From an uncultured Oscillibacter sp. (lineage in GTDB: Bacteria; Bacillota; Clostridia; Oscillospirales; Oscillospiraceae), in the NCBI GenBank assembly GCA_910584075.1, contig CAJTZI010000052.1:1-15397 (forward strand): a stretch of DNA of 15,397 nucleotides. Direction: 5' to 3'. The position numbers and the translations under genes were made by a program. The notes below the pieces were generated by a model. The model worked only from the letters and a program-made list of their open reading frames with translations, did not search any database and was not told the origin of the DNA. Shown here in pieces: positions 13,104-15,397 of this stretch. Within the stretch, counting starts at the first letter, position 1, and every line of letters begins with the position of its first letter.

Positions 13104-14291
13104 CTAAAAATCCAGCTCTTCGTCCAGCAGCATCCGGATTCGGCTCTCCACGGTGCCGGTGCCGGTGCTGGCGTCATAGTCCACGCTGACCAGCCGGGCT
13201 CCCGGGAGCTTGCGCTGGAGGGCGGCGTATTGCCCCTTGCCGAAGATATGCCCCGGCAGGCAGGCAAAGGGCTGGACACAGAGGATCTTCCGGTAGCCCA
13301 GCCGGGCCCAGGCGGCGGCCTCGGCGGCGATCAGCCAGCCGTCCGCCACGGTGCAGTTCAGGGGAGCGAGGCCCTTCGCCTGCTCCTTCATTCGGGTGAA
13401 GGGGGGCAGGGTGCGGTAGCCCGCTTCGTTCAAAATGTCCAGCATCTCCCGCTGGACAGAGCCCATATAGCGCATCAGGAGGCGGTACAGCTTTCGCTGG
13501 GCGGCAGGGCCTTTCAGGGCATGGGAGTCCATGTAGTACAGGGTGTACCAGGTGATGCCGCCCACGCCGGTCTCGCAGCCCGCCGCCGCCAGATCTCGCT
13601 CCAGGTCCCAGTTGCCGAGATGACAGTATTTGGTGTAGATCTCCCCCACCACGGCCACCTTCTGGACCTTCCGGGGCGCGGTCTCCACCCGGCGGAAGGA
13701 GGTGGCCATCTCCCGGCAGCGGGCCATGATCTGACAGCGGGTAAGGGATTTTCCTTGACAGAGGCTATCTCCCAGCGATTTCATCCACATCCGCCACAGA
13801 GATTCCGCCGCGCCGGGGTGGACCTCATAGGGTCGGGTCTGGTTACGGAGAATGGCCAGCGTGTCCCCCCACACGGCGGCGGCCAGGGCGCGGCGGACCA
13901 TCACGGGCGTGATGGGGAGGCCAGTGTCCCGGTCGATGCCCCGCACGTTCAGGCTCAGCAGGGCCACCTGGGGGTACCCGGCCCTGTCCAGGGCCTTCCG
14001 GGTCAGGCGGATGCCGCAGGAGCCCCGGCACTCGTCCCCTGCCTGGCCCATGAGCACACCGCACCGGGCGGGGTCGTATTTTCCGGAGGCCAGGGCGGAG
14101 AGCACTTGTCCGGCCACCAGAAAGACAGGGTAGCAAAGCTCGTTGTGGAAGTACCGCAGGCCAAGACCGGCAAGGCCCTGGTCCTCTGTCAGCAGCACGG
14201 GCTCCCAGCTGTCGGAGGTGAAGGCGTATTGAAGCAGGGGGAACCAGTCGTCCAGCAGAGCGGGGATGAGAAGGGTACGGCGGGCGGGCAT
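13104..14291 (-). CDS. COG3581-type 2-hydroxyacyl-CoA dehydratase-like protein
   Basis: A 395-residue paralog of the next gene, sharing HNELCYP (Cys53), DECRGSC (Cys88/Cys92), WGDTLAILRNQTRPYEV, VGEIYTKYCHLGNWDL, DGWLIAAEAAAWARLGYRKIL and CLPGHIFGKGQYAALQRKLPG. It ends VDYDAS...ESRIRMLLDEELDF with no extra domain. In most bacteria this region is the tail of a protein of over 1000 residues that also carries BadF/HgdC ATPase domains; here it stands alone and no activase is in the window. The ATG at 14291 is chosen because AAAGGAGG lies 7 nt upstream; an ATG 54 nt earlier has no such site. It is first in a two-gene unit ended by the terminator near 11463. Confidence 0.83.
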   Translation of the reverse strand: MPARRTLLIPALLDDWFPLLQYAFTSDSWEPVLLTEDQGLAGLGLRYFHNELCYPVFLVAGQVLSALASGKYDPARCGVLMGQAGDECRGSCGIRLTRKALDRAGYPQVALLSLNVRGIDRDTGLPITPVMVRRALAAAVWGDTLAILRNQTRPYEVHPGAAESLWRMWMKSLGDSLCQGKSLTRCQIMARCREMATSFRRVETAPRKVQKVAVVGEIYTKYCHLGNWDLERDLAAAGCETGVGGITWYTLYYMDSHALKGPAAQRKLYRLLMRYMGSVQREMLDILNEAGYRTLPPFTRMKEQAKGLAPLNCTVADGWLIAAEAAAWARLGYRKILCVQPFACLPGHIFGKGQYAALQRKLPGARLVSVDYDASTGTGTVESRIRMLLDEELDF

Positions 14292-14325
14292 GGCGGGGCC
14301 TCCTTTCGGAAGGAAAAACGTGGAA

Positions 14326-14793
14326 TTAGGGTCGAATTGATTCAATGATGGGAGTGTTTTGATTTAATTTTTGCAGTTGGTCAAACAGAAAAGCGGCCAT
14401 TTCTAGAGAACAATTAAAGAGATAACCAGTGTTGCCCCGTTTACTGGTATTAAAGGGGGCGTATTTTTGGGGCTGCAATTTTAACAAATCTTCAATGTGG
14501 GATTTGGTATCGAGTGCGGATGGGAGCACAAAATATTGACACTGAACCATTAGCCCGTTGTGATCCCATAGATGTTCAGCAGCCAGTTCGGGAGGCTGAG
14601 GGGATGGATGGCAGCCTGATTCTGCTTTGCTGATTGCTACGATATTTCGATGATAACTGTGAAAGATAATGTCTCCTTTGGAAACTTCTCGCATCAACTT
14701 CCAGTGTGAAAATTTCCCGTCAGGAGCCTAGAGATACCCACCGGCCTGTTCAGCATGAAATGTTTTATTTTGAAATACAAAAAAATATCTCAT
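14326..14793 (-). pseudogene. EVE-like domain gene interrupted by in-frame TAG
   Basis: From an ATG at 14793 (GGAG about 9 nt upstream) the frame reads MRYFFVFQNKTFHAEQAGGYL, then TAG (14730-14728). It continues in the same frame APDGKFSHWKLMREVSKGDIIFHSY...NIVAIS...LKLQPQKYAPFNTSKRGNTGYLF to a stop at 14326, 155 codons plus stop. The sense across the TAG (GGYL-x-APDG, where relatives have Trp as I recall) shows one gene broken by a TGG-to-TAG change. The fold resembles the EVE-like N-terminal modules of HNH or type IV restriction-type proteins that read modified bases. No HNH part follows, so it was stand-alone or already truncated. Restart at TTG/ATG 14697/14694 could make a 122-residue fragment. 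Base composition is more AT-rich than its neighbours. Confidence 0.7.
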
Positions 14794-14830
14794 AAATATG
14801 AGCTCCAATCTTTAATATGTGATGTATGGT

Positions 14831-14944
14831 CTAATCATGGCAGTCTGATTGTTTAAGAGATTTTATATCAGTTTCATTTATTCTGTTTTGGGCTTCATAA
14901 GGGGTAAACCGTCGCGATAGAAGAACCACGGATTCCACATGTGT
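14831..14944 (-). pseudogene. rlmD: Severed 3' end of rlmD/rumA (23S rRNA uracil methyltransferase)
   Basis: Read on the minus strand, in a frame different from the recombinase, the bases encode THVESVVLLSRR followed by 26 more residues and TAG (14833-14831). H-V-E-[TSC]-V-x-L-[LM]-S-R is the C-terminal signature of the RlmD/RumA/TrmA methyltransferases. The upstream bulk of the gene is absent and replaced by recombinase coding sequence, so this looks like the distal stub of a gene split by integration; the rest should lie to the right of the window beyond the element. The identification rests on a 10-residue signature. Confidence 0.6.
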
Positions 14945-15397
14945 CATCGCTATGATGGGAACACGTTGTTTCAACCTTGTCGGTAGGATGGGAACACAAA
15001 CCGGCAGCCTGCTTTGCGGATTTGCTGTTCTTGCGGGGCGGCTTAAAGTTTGCTCCGTCCATGTGACTTTGGAAACCTGTCTTGTAAATGAATATCAGCT
15101 TGGCCGGGTCTTTGCGGCCTTCTTCATCATACCCCCCAACGATCACTTTTTCAACTATGCTTTCAAAAATATAGCGGTCAAATTCTTCCAGAACATTGTT
15201 TTGTTCCAGCGTTTTTCTGAACTCCGCAATGCGTTTTTTCATGGTGTTCTCGGTTTCCGCCGCTTCCTGCAAATCGCGGCGCTGGGCTTGAAGCTGTTCG
15301 ATTTGGCCTGTCAGATCAAGATATTTGCTTTCATAAGTTTCCTTGTCCAGCACTTCTTCCAAACGCATATCGACCAGCTTCGCCCGCTTTGCTTCCA
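14895..15397 (-). CDS. Second serine recombinase, C-terminal part (runs off the window)
   Basis: The open frame continues to the window edge (EAKRAKLVDMRLEEVL...), so only about 166 C-terminal residues are visible. They form the coiled coil and end of a large Clostridia serine recombinase: LDKETYESKYLDLTGQIEQL, RDLQEAAETENTMKKRIAEF, then EEFDRYIFESIVEKVIVGGYDEEG, DPAKLIFIYKTGF and DGANFKPPRKN. The tail LCSHPTDK...CSHHSDDTCG is typical of these enzymes as I know them. The last residues (IRGSSIATVYPL) are read from the rlmD sequence in another frame, so the target defines the C-terminus. The catalytic domain is outside the window. It is not closely similar to the left recombinase in this region. 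Confidence 0.85.
   Translation of the reverse strand, partial: EAKRAKLVDMRLEEVLDKETYESKYLDLTGQIEQLQAQRRDLQEAAETENTMKKRIAEFRKTLEQNNVLEEFDRYIFESIVEKVIVGGYDEEGRKDPAKLIFIYKTGFQSHMDGANFKPPRKNSKSAKQAAGLCSHPTDKVETTCSHHSDDTCGIRGSSIATVYPL

Noticed and set aside
14728..14730. TAG as pyrrolysine or programmed readthrough
   Set aside because: No Pyl machinery or readthrough context is seen, and Trp is expected here; simple nonsense mutation is the easier explanation.
14782..14803. CTCAT/ATGAG hairpin plus T-tract as a terminator on the minus strand
   Set aside because: The stem is only 5 bp and the bases contain the start codon and first codons of the EVE-like gene.

Overview
The window looks like a high-GC gut Clostridia chromosome, most likely Oscillospiraceae (Flavonifractor/Lawsonibacter-like). 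This rests on a sigK-type sporulation sigma factor, strong AGGAGG ribosome sites, GC-rich codon use, Clostridia-style serine-recombinase elements and acyl-CoA dehydratase-type proteins. The genus is inference.

The most notable feature is that two conserved chromosomal genes are interrupted, one at each end, by elements whose terminal gene is a large serine recombinase. At the left (about 1-3600), an element ends with a complete 543-aa recombinase whose stop codon lies inside sigK. Only the first 66 codons of sigK remain here (minus strand, 3791 down to 3594). The rest should lie left of the window, as in the Bacillus subtilis and Clostridioides difficile skin arrangement. The visible cargo is a redox set: a TlpA-like thioredoxin lipoprotein, a 50-aa CD1871A-type CXXC protein and a NapH-like membrane polyferredoxin, followed by a terminator. 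A small ORF is then translationally coupled to the recombinase. At the right (about 14930-15397) the 3' end of a second serine recombinase abuts a short reading frame (THVESVVLLSRR...) that I read as the severed C-terminus of the 23S rRNA uracil methyltransferase RlmD/RumA.

Between the two junctions lies about 11 kb of apparent chromosomal core. A sigma-A promoter with a 170-nt GC-rich leader drives a GIY-YIG/PNPOx-like fusion gene, which ends in a two-way terminator facing an orphan peptide-binding lipoprotein. Next comes a two-gene unit: a small membrane protein and pgeF. A gene-free kilobase (7506-8564) is packed with hairpins: an array with roughly 28-bp spacing, a 16-bp stem with polypurine arms, a possible three-way-junction RNA, and a 160-bp-period duplication with compensatory stem changes. 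secA follows, with its own promoter. Then come two tandem stand-alone 2-hydroxyacyl-CoA dehydratase-like (COG3581-type) paralogs, one carrying a C-terminal Ig-like domain. Next is an AT-richer patch holding an EVE-like gene broken by an in-frame TAG, and the rlmD remnant.

The two best candidates for new biology are the sigK-inserted element (developmental switch or simple parasite) and the structured non-coding kilobase upstream of the pgeF unit.
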